A stretch of 64,000 bases of DNA from Rhizobium etli_C. Lineage in GTDB: Bacteria > Pseudomonadota > Alphaproteobacteria > Rhizobiales > Rhizobiaceae. The notes beneath the pieces were generated by a model. The model had not been told where the DNA came from and did not search any database. It saw nothing but the letters and a program-made list of their open reading frames with translations. The position numbers and the translations under genes are program-made. Of this stretch, positions 25,108 to 34,559 are shown piece by piece. Within the stretch, counting starts at the first letter, position 1, and each line of letters begins with the position of its first letter. Location of the stretch: NCBI RefSeq assembly GCF_014198605.1, contig NZ_JACIHU010000009.1; one strand, written 5' to 3'.

Positions 25108-26511
25108 TCAACCCTCCGGCGGCACAGCAAACCGGCTGGCATCGAACGGGCCTCTGGCCGCAACCGGGGTGACATGCTCCGCTGACGTCGCGACAGCCTC
25201 ACGATGAACCGTGCGGGGCGAGACGCGCGGCGTGCTCAGTCCCATCGCCTCGCCGGGAGAATGCAGCGCCCATTGCATCAGCGCCGCCTCGGACGTCGAT
25301 CCGAGGAAATTCGCTTCTTCCCAGGAGGCGGTCATCGGCAGCGAGGCGATCATGGCAGCGCCCGGCCTGGCGGTCTCCGGCGCAGCAAGACGGGGATGGA
25401 AGCGGGCGTGAACAGGCAATGCCGTGGCCTGTCTCCCCGGAAGTGCGGCAATCGGACCGATCGAGGCAGTCTTGAGTTCGTCGTCCGCGTCAGCGTCATG
25501 TGCAAGGGCAGGCGGGCGCATCGCCGGGACTGGGATACGGAAAGGTGCAACATCCGGAGCGGTGCCTTTGTCATCCGGCTCGCCCGCGCCGGTCTGCAGC
25601 GCTAGCGCATTCAATGCCCGGCTTTTCGGCGTCGGCAGAAGCGCCGTCACGAGCTTGCTATTGGTGCCGCCGCCGCTCGGTGATGCTCCCGCATCTTCGT
25701 CTTCTCCAGCGGTGCTGGCGAACTCTATCGAGGTGGAGCTGGCGCGTTTCCTGTGGTTGGCAACCGCCTGATTATATCCCGGCAGAGGCCGGCCATCGGC
25801 CGGAAGATGCATCGTCCGCCCATTTGGGAATATCCGGGCGAGTTCCTGCCGCGACATGCGGGGCCAAGCCCTGACATTGCCGACGTCGAGATGCACGAAG
25901 GGCGATCCCGAGGTCGGATAATAGCCGACACCGCCGACCTGCATTTGCATGGCAACTGCACGCAGCGTCGCAAGCTTGACGCCGGGAACGTAGAAATCCA
26001 TCGCCTTGCCCAGCATGTGCTGGCTCTTCTTGGCGACACCGGTGCTGCGAGAGCGGTTGCGGAGCATGTTGTTGGTAGCAGGCGAGCGATAGGCGGAAAC
26101 GATGTGGATGTAATCCTTGCCGCCGCTGCGGTTATACACCTCCCAGACCAGGTCGAGCAGCCGCGGATCCATCCGGGTAGGCTCGTTCCTTCGCCAGTCG
26201 CGCAGAAACCGATTGATCTGGGCAAGGCCCTTGGGATCGAACTTTCCATCCCGCTTATAGGTAATCGTCGCCTTCTCGCCCGTATGGGTAAAGAACAGCT
26301 TCAGGGCGCGATCTTCCGCCGAGGCGAATGATGCGGAACCGACTAGGGCAGGGAGCGCAAACAGAGCCGGCAGAATGGTCTGCGCTGCGAAGCGTTTTGC
26401 ACACGACAGGAGGGTGGAAACTCCGCCCGACAAACCTTGCAGTGAATACTTCAACACCAAACAATCCCGTCTTACACCAAACACACGACGACGGGCGGGA
26501 AAACTCCGCAT
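25108..26511 (-). CDS. DUF882/peptidase M15-like murein endopeptidase, exported
   Basis: The 467-aa protein has a hydrophobic export segment (TILPALFALPALVGSASFASA) after a ~40-residue N-terminal stretch. The DUF882 catalytic domain follows, with the zinc-site segments VSAYRSPATNNMLR, SQHMLGKAMDFYVPG and SPFVHLDVGNVRAWPRMSR. Members such as MepK/YcbK cut peptidoglycan cross-links. The ~200-residue C-terminal half is low-complexity and Ala/Pro-rich, unlike short family members. ATG 26511 is the only ATG, but a GTG about 18 codons in would shorten the leader and is possible. A degenerate copy of its catalytic region lies at about 28795-28965. Confidence 0.82.
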   Translation of the reverse strand: MRSFPARRRVFGVRRDCLVLKYSLQGLSGGVSTLLSCAKRFAAQTILPALFALPALVGSASFASAEDRALKLFFTHTGEKATITYKRDGKFDPKGLAQINRFLRDWRRNEPTRMDPRLLDLVWEVYNRSGGKDYIHIVSAYRSPATNNMLRNRSRSTGVAKKSQHMLGKAMDFYVPGVKLATLRAVAMQMQVGGVGYYPTSGSPFVHLDVGNVRAWPRMSRQELARIFPNGRTMHLPADGRPLPGYNQAVANHRKRASSTSIEFASTAGEDEDAGASPSGGGTNSKLVTALLPTPKSRALNALALQTGAGEPDDKGTAPDVAPFRIPVPAMRPPALAHDADADDELKTASIGPIAALPGRQATALPVHARFHPRLAAPETARPGAAMIASLPMTASWEEANFLGSTSEAALMQWALHSPGEAMGLSTPRVSPRTVHREAVATSAEHVTPVAARGPFDASRFAVPPEG

Positions 26512-26608
26512 CCATCAGGCTCAGTAAAGCCAGCTTATGGTCAACAAATTGCTAACGAGCGGATGCGGAAACTCTGCAAGTTGAGGATTGCGAACCGGTG
26601 CCGGCCGC

Positions 26609-28591
26609 TCAGGGTGACGAAGAAGCAGAAGACGTGGGAGCGGCGTTCGGGTGAGAACTTGCCGTTCGTCCGGCTTGCATGGCCTGCGGCGATACCAGGA
26701 AATCGAGGAGACCGCTCCCCCGCAGGTCGTCGGCTCTCCTTTCCAGAATGTCACCAAGCAAGGTCATCAGAAATTCCGCCGTCAGATGGCCCCAGTCTGT
26801 CATGAACGGAACACCTCCGCTGCTGGTCAGGCACCCCCGCTTGTCGTAACCGCAGTGAAGCTTGATGATATCGATGTAGTTGAATTCGAGACCGGACGGG
26901 AAAAACGGCAACTGCTCTACTGGCTGGTTGGCGGCCGGATAAGATGCCAATCGCATGCAGGTAGAGGCGTCAGATTTCGTCCGAAACATCAGGCCCAGGC
27001 ACGTGTGCGATCGGTCTAGCTGGAAATAATTTCCGAAAACGAAAATTTTAGCGTCGTCCGAATGGCTTTTCATCCAGGAAAGAAGCTCAAACCTGAACGG
27101 GTTCACGGTGTACTCAAAAGGCCGATGACTCGTGAGGAAAATCGCTTTCGTACGGCTGAGCAATGACTTGTCGTTGATATATTTTTCGAAGGGAGTACAG
27201 TATTTGTCGTAAATGCTGGCCCGAGAGGGAGCCTTAACACTATCGTTTTCGATTTCCACGATGCAGTTCAAATAGCTGAGCGCCACGACTTCATACCGGT
27301 CGGTATCAATGTAATTTTTCAGCGCGACTGACCAGTTCCTCGCGTACGAATCCCCGATGATGAAGATAACCGGCTTGCCGGCCTGAATGTTGTTGTTCAG
27401 GCCGAGAAATGTGCTCTCGAGTCGGTCCTCATTCGTCCGCGCGATAGATGGATAGACCTGATCCAGTCTGTGAGGAAAACCGGCCATAGTGATCGCCGAC
27501 ACGACAGCAGCCATGATGGTTGCAACTGATGTGCCCAGTGAGATCCAGAAGGCGCGGTTCCTCCCGGTGTAGCGAATGGGCTTTTCGATGACGACGAAGC
27601 TGACGACCGCGACCAAGGCGGTCGCGACAACGGCAAGAAACTTATCGCCGTTGTCGAAATCCAGGCTCGTCAGCCGCGCGAAGGCGAAGACCGGGTAATG
27701 CCACAGATATAAAGAGTAGGAGACGATCCCGGTGAGCGCCGCGGGCCGAGAAGCCAGCAGGCGCCCGACCGCATTCTTATGACTGGCGAATGCCAGCACC
27801 AGACAGGCCCCAATGACCGGGATGACTGTGAACAGGCCAGGATGAATCGTGTCCTTCCTGAACAAGATCAGGGAACCAAGCACGAGCGCAAGGCCGGCCG
27901 CCGCGAGCAACGGCCGAGGGCGCGCGCGTCCGCGCCTCACCTCGTAATAGGCGAGAAGTGTTCCGGCCAGAAGTTCCCAGGCCCGGGTGAGCGGCGAGTA
28001 GAAGGTCTGTTGCTGATCATACCGTACCATGAGGAGACAGAATACGAAGCTTAAGGCTGCCATGAGCAACACGCACGGCAAAAACCTTGATTTCAAATAT
28101 CGGCGCGTGATCAGCAACAAGAGCGGAAAGCCGATATAAAATTGCTCTTCGACGCTCAACGACCAGGTGTGGAGAAAAGGCTTGAGAAGGGTATGCGGCT
28201 CGCCGTACTGCGCCGCGGTAAAATAGAAATAGATATTCGATCCAAACAGGAGCGAGGAGCCGATCGAATTCGCGTAATCCAGCAGTTCCGATGGCAATAA
28301 AAGGTAATAGGCAAACGGTATTGTCGCGAAGATGACCGCGAACAAGGCAGGCAGAATTCTCCGCGCACGACGCGTATAGAATTTATGGAAATCAATGCGC
28401 CCGGTTGCTTGGATTTCTGACAGCAAAATTTGCGAAATCAGAAAGCCGCTGATCACGAAAAACACATCGACGCCGATGTATCCGCCCTGCAGCAGGGTGT
28501 GGCCGGCAACCGTGAACTCGGCGTGATAGAGAATAACCGCGATCACCGAGATGGCCCTTAAGCCATCGATCTCTGGTCGGTAAACCTTCAA
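26609..28591 (-). CDS. acyltransferase-3 (OafA-like) fused to SGNH domain, O-antigen/surface glycan acetyltransferase
   Basis: The 660-aa protein begins YRPEIDGLRAISVIAVILYHA, the hallmark of acyltransferase 3. It also has FFVISGFLISQILL, FYTRRARRILPAL, the catalytic-type histidine in LKPFLHTWSLSVEEQFYI and about ten membrane segments. The C-terminal ~280 residues are a periplasmic SGNH-type domain (IFIIGDSYARNWSVAL; WGHLTAEF for the Asp/His end). It acetylates surface polysaccharide or lipid sugars. The start is uncertain: TTG at 28591 or CTG at 28597, both just after GGAGG. The open frame upstream is a gene remnant and not part of this protein. Confidence 0.85.
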   Translation of the reverse strand: MKVYRPEIDGLRAISVIAVILYHAEFTVAGHTLLQGGYIGVDVFFVISGFLISQILLSEIQATGRIDFHKFYTRRARRILPALFAVIFATIPFAYYLLLPSELLDYANSIGSSLLFGSNIYFYFTAAQYGEPHTLLKPFLHTWSLSVEEQFYIGFPLLLLITRRYLKSRFLPCVLLMAALSFVFCLLMVRYDQQQTFYSPLTRAWELLAGTLLAYYEVRRGRARPRPLLAAAGLALVLGSLILFRKDTIHPGLFTVIPVIGACLVLAFASHKNAVGRLLASRPAALTGIVSYSLYLWHYPVFAFARLTSLDFDNGDKFLAVVATALVAVVSFVVIEKPIRYTGRNRAFWISLGTSVATIMAAVVSAITMAGFPHRLDQVYPSIARTNEDRLESTFLGLNNNIQAGKPVIFIIGDSYARNWSVALKNYIDTDRYEVVALSYLNCIVEIENDSVKAPSRASIYDKYCTPFEKYINDKSLLSRTKAIFLTSHRPFEYTVNPFRFELLSWMKSHSDDAKIFVFGNYFQLDRSHTCLGLMFRTKSDASTCMRLASYPAANQPVEQLPFFPSGLEFNYIDIIKLHCGYDKRGCLTSSGGVPFMTDWGHLTAEFLMTLLGDILERRADDLRGSGLLDFLVSPQAMQAGRTASSHPNAAPTSSASSSP

Positions 28592-28794
28592 TGCCAGCGC
28601 CTGCCTCCGATGTCGAGAGCGTAAGGTTGTCGCGCGCAAGAGTGGCGCTTTTGGGCTGCCTAACACAGAGATGTTGCAAGAGAAACAGTATGGCTGGATA
28701 AAAGATTTGTAGGCGGGGCCAATTTCAGTCTTTATTTTCTGCGCCGTTGTAAATCGGCATTCCGGAATATCCGAACGGCGCGCGTAATCCATTG

Positions 28795-28965
28795 ATACCA
28801 GAAGGTGCATCGTCAGCCCATTCGGGAATCGGGCGAGATCTTGCCGCGATGTGCAGGGACAAGCTCTGATGTTGCCGACGTCGAGGTGACGATAGGCGAT
28901 CCCGAGGTCGAATATTATCCGACACCCGCCGACCTGCATCTGCATTGCAAATCCCGTAACGTGCT
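28795..28965 (-). pseudogene. decayed fragment of a DUF882 peptidase gene
   Basis: On the minus strand this stretch reads AMQMQVGG...YRHLDVGNIRACP.TSRQDLARFPNGLTMHL, matching the intact neighbour's AMQMQVGGVGYYPTSGSPFVHLDVGN and FPNGRTMHLPADG. At the DNA level most bases agree with 25805-25965, with several small indels. The fragment has lost the start and the rest of the catalytic domain. It is merged by chance into the open frame upstream of the acyltransferase. Confidence 0.75.
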
Positions 28966-29271
28966 GACGTTGCCTTTGATCTTGCACGATTGTCCGGCGC
29001 CGCTGGAACCGTTCGATGAAGCGAGCAATGCCCCGCATTGACATGTCAAACGCGGGCCGATCGACGATCTCTTCGTTTCGCTTCTGAAGGCGCCCATCGA
29101 TCAAGCGGCTTCTTCCTCTGGCAATTCGCGTTCTTGCAAAAAGATACTAACCTTCACTCTGCCAAATCACCAAGCGTACCGGTCACCCTTTCGCGCGTCG
29201 TCGGGTTTCACGCGCCCACGCTGCCGCGCCATTCTTCGGGCTGTGTTGATAGATGAGCTTGCAGCGCTCGT

Positions 29272-29532
29272 TTAAATGCAAGGCCGAATCTGGCATGCAA
29301 ATTGGTAGGTCGTTCCGACGCGCTCCAGGAAGTCCTCGACGTACTTTTCTCCGCAATACCCAGCCGCCGTCTCTGCCATGATGCGTAGTGACATGAGCCT
29401 GGTAGAACGACTGAAGGCATGCGCTTGCTCATGGATCGGGACGCTTGAAAAATTTGACAAACTCTTCAATGCCCTGATGCCTTCGGGTGGATTCCACCAA
29501 GCATCCAAATCTGGATTGCTCTTGTGCCACAC
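29272..29532 (-). CDS. small hypothetical protein, possibly coupled to the upstream gene
   Basis: An 86-aa frame starts at GTG 29532, 9 bases after the stop of the 271-aa gene, in the same direction. The product reads like a soluble protein (LDAWWNPPEGIRALKSLSNF, YVEDFLERVGTTYQFACQI). There is no clear ribosome site, so expression would rely on coupling. No family is recognised. It could be chance. Confidence 0.4.
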   Translation of the reverse strand: MWHKSNPDLDAWWNPPEGIRALKSLSNFSSVPIHEQAHAFSRSTRLMSLRIMAETAAGYCGEKYVEDFLERVGTTYQFACQIRPCI

Positions 29533-29541
29533 GGGAAAAAC

Positions 29542-30357
29542 TTATGGCAGATTTACGCCTACCAGTGTGCCGGCCCACTTCAAAGCGTCGTATGCTTCTT
29601 TCATCTTCGGCATCAAGCTCAGAGCATCACCTAGACCAGAAACCAAAGACTTCACCTTGAACTGGTTGGGCTTCTCTTTCTCCAGCTCCGCCCGAGTGTC
29701 AGCCACAAGATCAAGCACGTCATTGCGCTGCGGGTCGTCGTCCGCCGTCGCCAAGGCGTGGATCTTCGCGAGCGCTTCCGTAAGAGCTTTCGATGCACCC
29801 TGATCGATGTGCTGGTTAGCGATGCCGAAGCTACCCGCCCCAGTTTGGATGACTCCGACCTGAGCGTTGAAAACCAAGTTGTAACCCTGTTGGTCTGGCT
29901 TATCCCGACTATGAGCCGCGGCGATTAGCGCAACTTCGCTGGCGATCCGCCGGATCTCGAGATCACCCAGATATTCAATTTCTTTAAGATAGTTGTCCTT
30001 TTCCGCAGGATTTTGGTTCGCCATCGGCGCTGTTTGAGAAGCCACCTCTCTCAGCTGCAGCAAACGTCCTTTGATCCATGCCCGAAGTACTCCAATGACG
30101 GTATCCTTGTTGCTTTGGTCCACCTGAATTCCGTGGGCTGTGAGGCTTCTGAGGAGCAAGACAAAGGCCGTCTGGCAATGCATCGGGATCGTGTCCGAGG
30201 CATTGCGGGTAATAAGGATCATTCCAGCGGAGCTTTGTAAGTTTCCCTTTGATGCAAGAAGCGAGATTGTCTTGTTCAACGTCTCAGCCAAGCTGCGATC
30301 GATTTTCGCTGTCTCAACTGCGAGCAGTTCACGAAAATCATTGAGAGCGCTTTCCAT
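29542..30357 (-). CDS. hypothetical protein, 271 aa, accessory gene beside tRNA-Arg
   Basis: The protein has a helical N-terminal half (LNDFRELLAVETAKIDRSLAETLNK..., IPMHCQTAFVLLLRSLTAHG). A central strand segment, YNLVFNAQVGVIQTGAGSFG, resembles the VGxxQTG element seen in various uncharacterised accessory proteins. A helical C terminus follows (RAELEKEKPNQFKVKSLVSGLGDALSLMPKMKEAYDALKWAGTLVG). There is no signal peptide. Lower GC than its neighbours, and a place just past the 3' end of a tRNA, suggest acquisition. A role in defence or stress is possible, but only a guess. Confidence 0.62.
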   Translation of the reverse strand: MESALNDFRELLAVETAKIDRSLAETLNKTISLLASKGNLQSSAGMILITRNASDTIPMHCQTAFVLLLRSLTAHGIQVDQSNKDTVIGVLRAWIKGRLLQLREVASQTAPMANQNPAEKDNYLKEIEYLGDLEIRRIASEVALIAAAHSRDKPDQQGYNLVFNAQVGVIQTGAGSFGIANQHIDQGASKALTEALAKIHALATADDDPQRNDVLDLVADTRAELEKEKPNQFKVKSLVSGLGDALSLMPKMKEAYDALKWAGTLVGVNLP

Positions 30358-30535
30358 GATGTGCCTCCATTAAGACGCAAGCTGACAGAGGACCAGCTGA
30401 GTCGCAACGAGGCGGAGGAACATCTATCCGATCGGCAACGGAAGCTGTGGGTAACGTGGAAAACTCGTGCTTCGTATATGCTTCTCGCGCCGCAGCGACC
30501 TGCTTAACAACTTGTGGCTAAGTTTTTGAATTTGT

Positions 30536-30612
30536 TGGCGCACCCGACAGGATTCGAACCTGTGACCTTTGGAATCGGAATCCAACACTCTATCCAGCTG
30601 AGCTACGGGTGC
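30536..30612 (-). tRNA. tRNA-Arg (anticodon CCG)
   Basis: The minus strand folds as a full 77-base cloverleaf. GCACCCG pairs with CGGGTGC as the acceptor stem, the anticodon arm is TTGGA-TTCCGAT-TCCAA with anticodon CCG (reads CGG), and the T arm has ACAGG-TTCGAAT-CCTGT. The CCA end is encoded. Confidence 0.97.
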
Positions 30613-30816
30613 ATGCCTGAGGCGGTTTGAATCGCCTGTCCGATGGGTGGTTCTTAGCCTAGCTTGCGGTCGGCTTCAATCGCGAATTTCTCAGAAATAC
30701 CGGTGCTTGCGATTTGCAGGGTGTTTTTATCCGCCAGCCCTCGCGCTTCACATGAAAACTCCGCCGGCCTTGCGGGCGGCGGAGCGGATTGTCCATGGCA
30801 GGGCGCCTGACGGCCC

Positions 30817-31599
<783 letters not shown>

Positions 31600-31613
31600 G
31601 TCTAGGGCTCCTC

Positions 31614-32927
31614 TCACTTGGCACGGGCGCGATAGACGGTGTCGAGCCAGACCGCCACGACAAGGACGGTGCCGACGACGACGCTCTGCAGCGGGGTGTC
31701 GACATGCGCGAGCACCATGCCCGATTGCAGCGACTGCATGACCAGCGCGCCGAGCATGGCGCCGGCGATCGTGCCGGTGCCGCCCGCCAGCGACGTTCCG
31801 CCGATCACGGCGGCGGCGATGGTGTAAAGCTCGTCGAGCGTGCCCTGCGAGTTGGTCGCGGCGTTGAGGCGGGCGGTGGAAATCGCCGCCGCGATAGCGG
31901 CCAAAACGCCCATCAGCGCGAAGATGCGCACGGTGACCCAGCGGGTCTTGATCCCGGCGAGCTCGGCCGCCTCGGGGTTGCCGCCGATCGCGAAGACATA
32001 GCGGCCGAAGCGCAGCCTCGTCGCGATGAAGGTCATGATGATGCCGACGATGATGGCGATCAGCACCGGCACGGCGATGCCGTAGGGAATATCCAGGCCG
32101 GTTTCGGGCCAGGAGATGTTGTGGGTCTCGGCATATTTCTTGGCGATGTTGATCGGCCAGTAATAGCTGTTGGCGATCGACACGGCGCCGAGGATCAGCA
32201 CGCAGCTCAAGGTGGCGAGGAAATATTCCGCCCAGATCGGCCGGCGCGGAAAGCCGAAGCGGCGGCGCTGACGGCGCGAGCCGATGATGCTGGCGATGAC
32301 GAAGAGGCAGGCGGCGATGCCGACAATCCAGCTCCAGGTGGCGCCGATCGAGCCCTCCGCGCCGCCGCCCATGATGCGGAAGGTCTGGTCCATGGGGGCA
32401 ACCGTCTGGCCGCTGGTGACGAGCCAAGTCGCGCCGCGCCAGACCAGCAGGCCGCCGAGGGTGACGATGAAAGAGGGCACGTTCAGGAAGGCGATGATCA
32501 TGCCCTGGAAGGTGCCGATCAGGCCGCCGGCGATCAGGCCGATGATGAGCGTGATCACCCAGGTGAAGGGGCTGTCGAAGCCGATATATTCAGGCAGGAT
32601 CTTCGCCTGCGTCACGCCCATGATCATGCCGCAGAGGCCGAGCACGGAGCCGACCGAAAGGTCGATGTTGCGGGTGACGATGATCAGCACCATGCCCGTC
32701 GTCATGATCGCGATGTCGGTCGTCTGGACCGACAGGTTCCAGAGGTTGCGCGGGGTCAGGAACAGACCGCCGGTGATGATGTGGAAACCGATCCATATGA
32801 TGATGAGCGCGCCGATCATGCCGAGCAGGCGTGTATCGATCTCGGTCGCGCGGAAGAAGCGGGTCACCGGATTGGCTTCCGCCGTTCGCGGTCCGCTTGA
32901 TGTGGTGGATTTTACCATTTCGGCCAT
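31614..32927 (-). CDS. xylH: xylose-type sugar ABC importer permease
   Basis: The 437-aa membrane protein has family motifs TGMVLIIVTRNIDLSVGSVLG and GRYVFAIGGNPEAAELAGI. It is longer than typical ~330-aa RbsC-type permeases because of an extra segment in the middle (GGGAEGSIGATWSWIVGI to RRQRRRFGFPRRPIWAEYF), as in XylH proteins. About 10-12 hydrophobic helices are visible. It is separated from the binding-protein gene by 260 bases that contain a hairpin, and sits 14 bases before xylG. Confidence 0.87.
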   Translation of the reverse strand: MAEMVKSTTSSGPRTAEANPVTRFFRATEIDTRLLGMIGALIIIWIGFHIITGGLFLTPRNLWNLSVQTTDIAIMTTGMVLIIVTRNIDLSVGSVLGLCGMIMGVTQAKILPEYIGFDSPFTWVITLIIGLIAGGLIGTFQGMIIAFLNVPSFIVTLGGLLVWRGATWLVTSGQTVAPMDQTFRIMGGGAEGSIGATWSWIVGIAACLFVIASIIGSRRQRRRFGFPRRPIWAEYFLATLSCVLILGAVSIANSYYWPINIAKKYAETHNISWPETGLDIPYGIAVPVLIAIIVGIIMTFIATRLRFGRYVFAIGGNPEAAELAGIKTRWVTVRIFALMGVLAAIAAAISTARLNAATNSQGTLDELYTIAAAVIGGTSLAGGTGTIAGAMLGALVMQSLQSGMVLAHVDTPLQSVVVGTVLVVAVWLDTVYRARAK

Positions 32928-33132
32928 GGGTTTGCCGTTCCCCCATTGTGTTTGGACGGGTGCGCCGGCGTGCCCGAAACTGTCGGCGGCGTCATCGTCC
33001 GTTCTTCAACTGACCATCGTGATGCTTCCGGAAACCGTGGCGTGGCGTCGCGACACCCTTCCGGCAGGGAATGCAAGTCCGCGATGGCGCGGCGGGGCGG
33101 AGGAACTGCATCCTTGGAGTTCGCATCCGCAT

Positions 33133-33167
33133 CCGGCGCCGCAACGGTCTTTCCGCTGCGGCGCCGG
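33133..33167 (-). terminator. strong hairpin after the binding-protein gene, within the operon
   Basis: CCGGCGCCGCA and TGCGGCGCCGG form a perfect 11-bp stem just after the xylF stop on the minus strand. There is no T run, so partial termination or protection of the upstream mRNA is likely. That would raise the binding-protein level over permease and ATPase. Confidence 0.6.
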
Positions 33168-33187
33168 CAGTTCAGTTTCGAGCTTGC

Positions 33188-34228
33188 TTACTTGCAGGCG
33201 GCGACCGTGTCGGCCTTCACGCCCTGGCAGGCTTCAGCCTTGGAGATCCAGCCGGCGTCGATGACGACGTTCAGATTGTCCTTGGTGATGGCGAGCGGCT
33301 TCAGGAAGACCGACTGCATTTCCACGCCCTTGGGGCCGCCCTTGAAGGCCTGTGCGCCGTCGATCTTGCTCATGTCCTTGCCGCCGGCCAGGTCGAGAGC
33401 GATTTCGGCTGCGCGCTTGCCGAGTTCGCGGCTGTCCTTCCAGACGGAAACCGTCTGCGTGCCGAGAGCGATGCGGTTCAGCGCCGCCTTGTCGCCGTCC
33501 TGGCCGGAAACCGGAACGGAGCCGGCGAGGCCCTGGGCGTCGAGCGCTGCAATCGCGCCGCCGGCCGTGCCGTCGTTGGAGGCGACGACGGCGTCAACCT
33601 TGTTGTTGTTGGCGGTCAGGAACTGCTCCATGTTGCGCTGGGCGTTCTCCGGCAGCCAGCCGTCCGTATAGGCCTCGCCGACATTCTTGATCTTGCCTGC
33701 GTCGATTGCGGCTTTCAGCACTTCCTGCTGGCCCGAGAACAGGAAGTCGGCATTCGGGTCGGAGGACGAGCCCTTGATGAAGACGTAGTTGCCTTCGGGC
33801 TTGGCCTTGAAGACGCCTTCGGCCTGCAGGCGGCCGACTTCCTTGTTGTCGAAGGTAATGTAGAAGGCGGCCGGGTTTTCGATCAGGCGGTCGTAGCCGA
33901 CAACCGGAATGCCTTCGGCGGCGGCCTTTTCGATGGCCGGGCCGATGGCGTCGGAATCCTGGGCGAGGATGATCAGCGCGTTGGCGCCCTGCGAAATCAG
34001 AGATTCGACGTCGGTCAGCTGCTTGGCGGCCGAAGACTGCGCGTCAGCGGAAATATACTTGGCGCCCTTGGCTTCGAGAGCCTTCTTGATCGCGGCTTCG
34101 TCCGTCTTCCAGCGCTCTTCCTGGAAATTCGACCAGGAAACGCCGACGACGAGATCGGCAGCCATGGCGGCGGTGTGCACGGAAACGAGAATGGCAGCGC
34201 CCGCCATCAATTTCAAAATAGACTTCAT
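33188..34228 (-). CDS. xylF: D-xylose-type periplasmic binding protein
   Basis: The 346-aa protein has a signal peptide (SILKLMAGAAILVSVHTAAMA) and a PBP1 fold. VGVSWSNFQEERWKTDEAAI, YISADAQSSAAKQLTDVESLI, PVVGYDRLIENPAAFYITFDN and YVFIKGSSSDPNADFLFSGQ closely resemble XylF. ATG 34228 has GGGAGGACATT upstream. It is the first gene of the importer operon and faces the ROK regulator across about 330 bases. A ligand other than xylose remains possible. Confidence 0.88.
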   Translation of the reverse strand: MKSILKLMAGAAILVSVHTAAMAADLVVGVSWSNFQEERWKTDEAAIKKALEAKGAKYISADAQSSAAKQLTDVESLISQGANALIILAQDSDAIGPAIEKAAAEGIPVVGYDRLIENPAAFYITFDNKEVGRLQAEGVFKAKPEGNYVFIKGSSSDPNADFLFSGQQEVLKAAIDAGKIKNVGEAYTDGWLPENAQRNMEQFLTANNNKVDAVVASNDGTAGGAIAALDAQGLAGSVPVSGQDGDKAALNRIALGTQTVSVWKDSRELGKRAAEIALDLAGGKDMSKIDGAQAFKGGPKGVEMQSVFLKPLAITKDNLNVVIDAGWISKAEACQGVKADTVAACK

Positions 34229-34424
34229 AATGTCCTCCCGAGTGAGTTGCGACCGGCCCAGCCCATGCTTCCTCCGGCCACCGCGATACGCCTGTCGAGG
34301 AAAGTTCGGATTATTTTCTCGACAGTCGAGAAATTTGATGTCAGAGATTTTTTCAACTGTCAACACTGGACTATCGGCCTCGGCCTCTTGCGGAAGGGCG
34401 GCCGGAGATGCAGTGGAAACTAAA

Positions 34425-34527
34425 GCATGTCGCGCAAAAGTGTGCAGCGGTTTTGCGGCAACGACATGCGCAAAAACAAGGAGCTAAAGCGCAACGAGCG
34501 AATCTGAAAGATCACGACGCGCTTTAG
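34425..34527. repeat. compound palindromic repeat, copy 2
   Basis: It begins GCATGTCGCGC, contains the mirrored ACGACATGCG, and ends with a second inverted pair (CTAAAGCGC and GCGCTTTAG around a short spacer). It aligns over its length with the reverse complement of 6547-6650. It sits in the xylF-ROK divergent region, ending 32 bases before the ROK start codon. The rest of 34229-34424 should hold the xylF promoter, with no gene seen. Confidence 0.8.
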
Positions 34528-34559
34528 GGTAGGGCAAGCAGGAGGAGAGGGCGGCATTC

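Noticed and set aside
28592..29104. N-terminal extension of the acyltransferase frame up to 29104
   Set aside because: The acyltransferase fold begins at YRPEIDGLRA; the upstream part contains a degenerate DUF882 fragment and other non-coding sequence.
26609..30612. mobile island with defined ends at tRNA-Arg
   Set aside because: No integrase, transposase or direct repeat of the tRNA end was found by eye, so only a possible accessory segment is reported.
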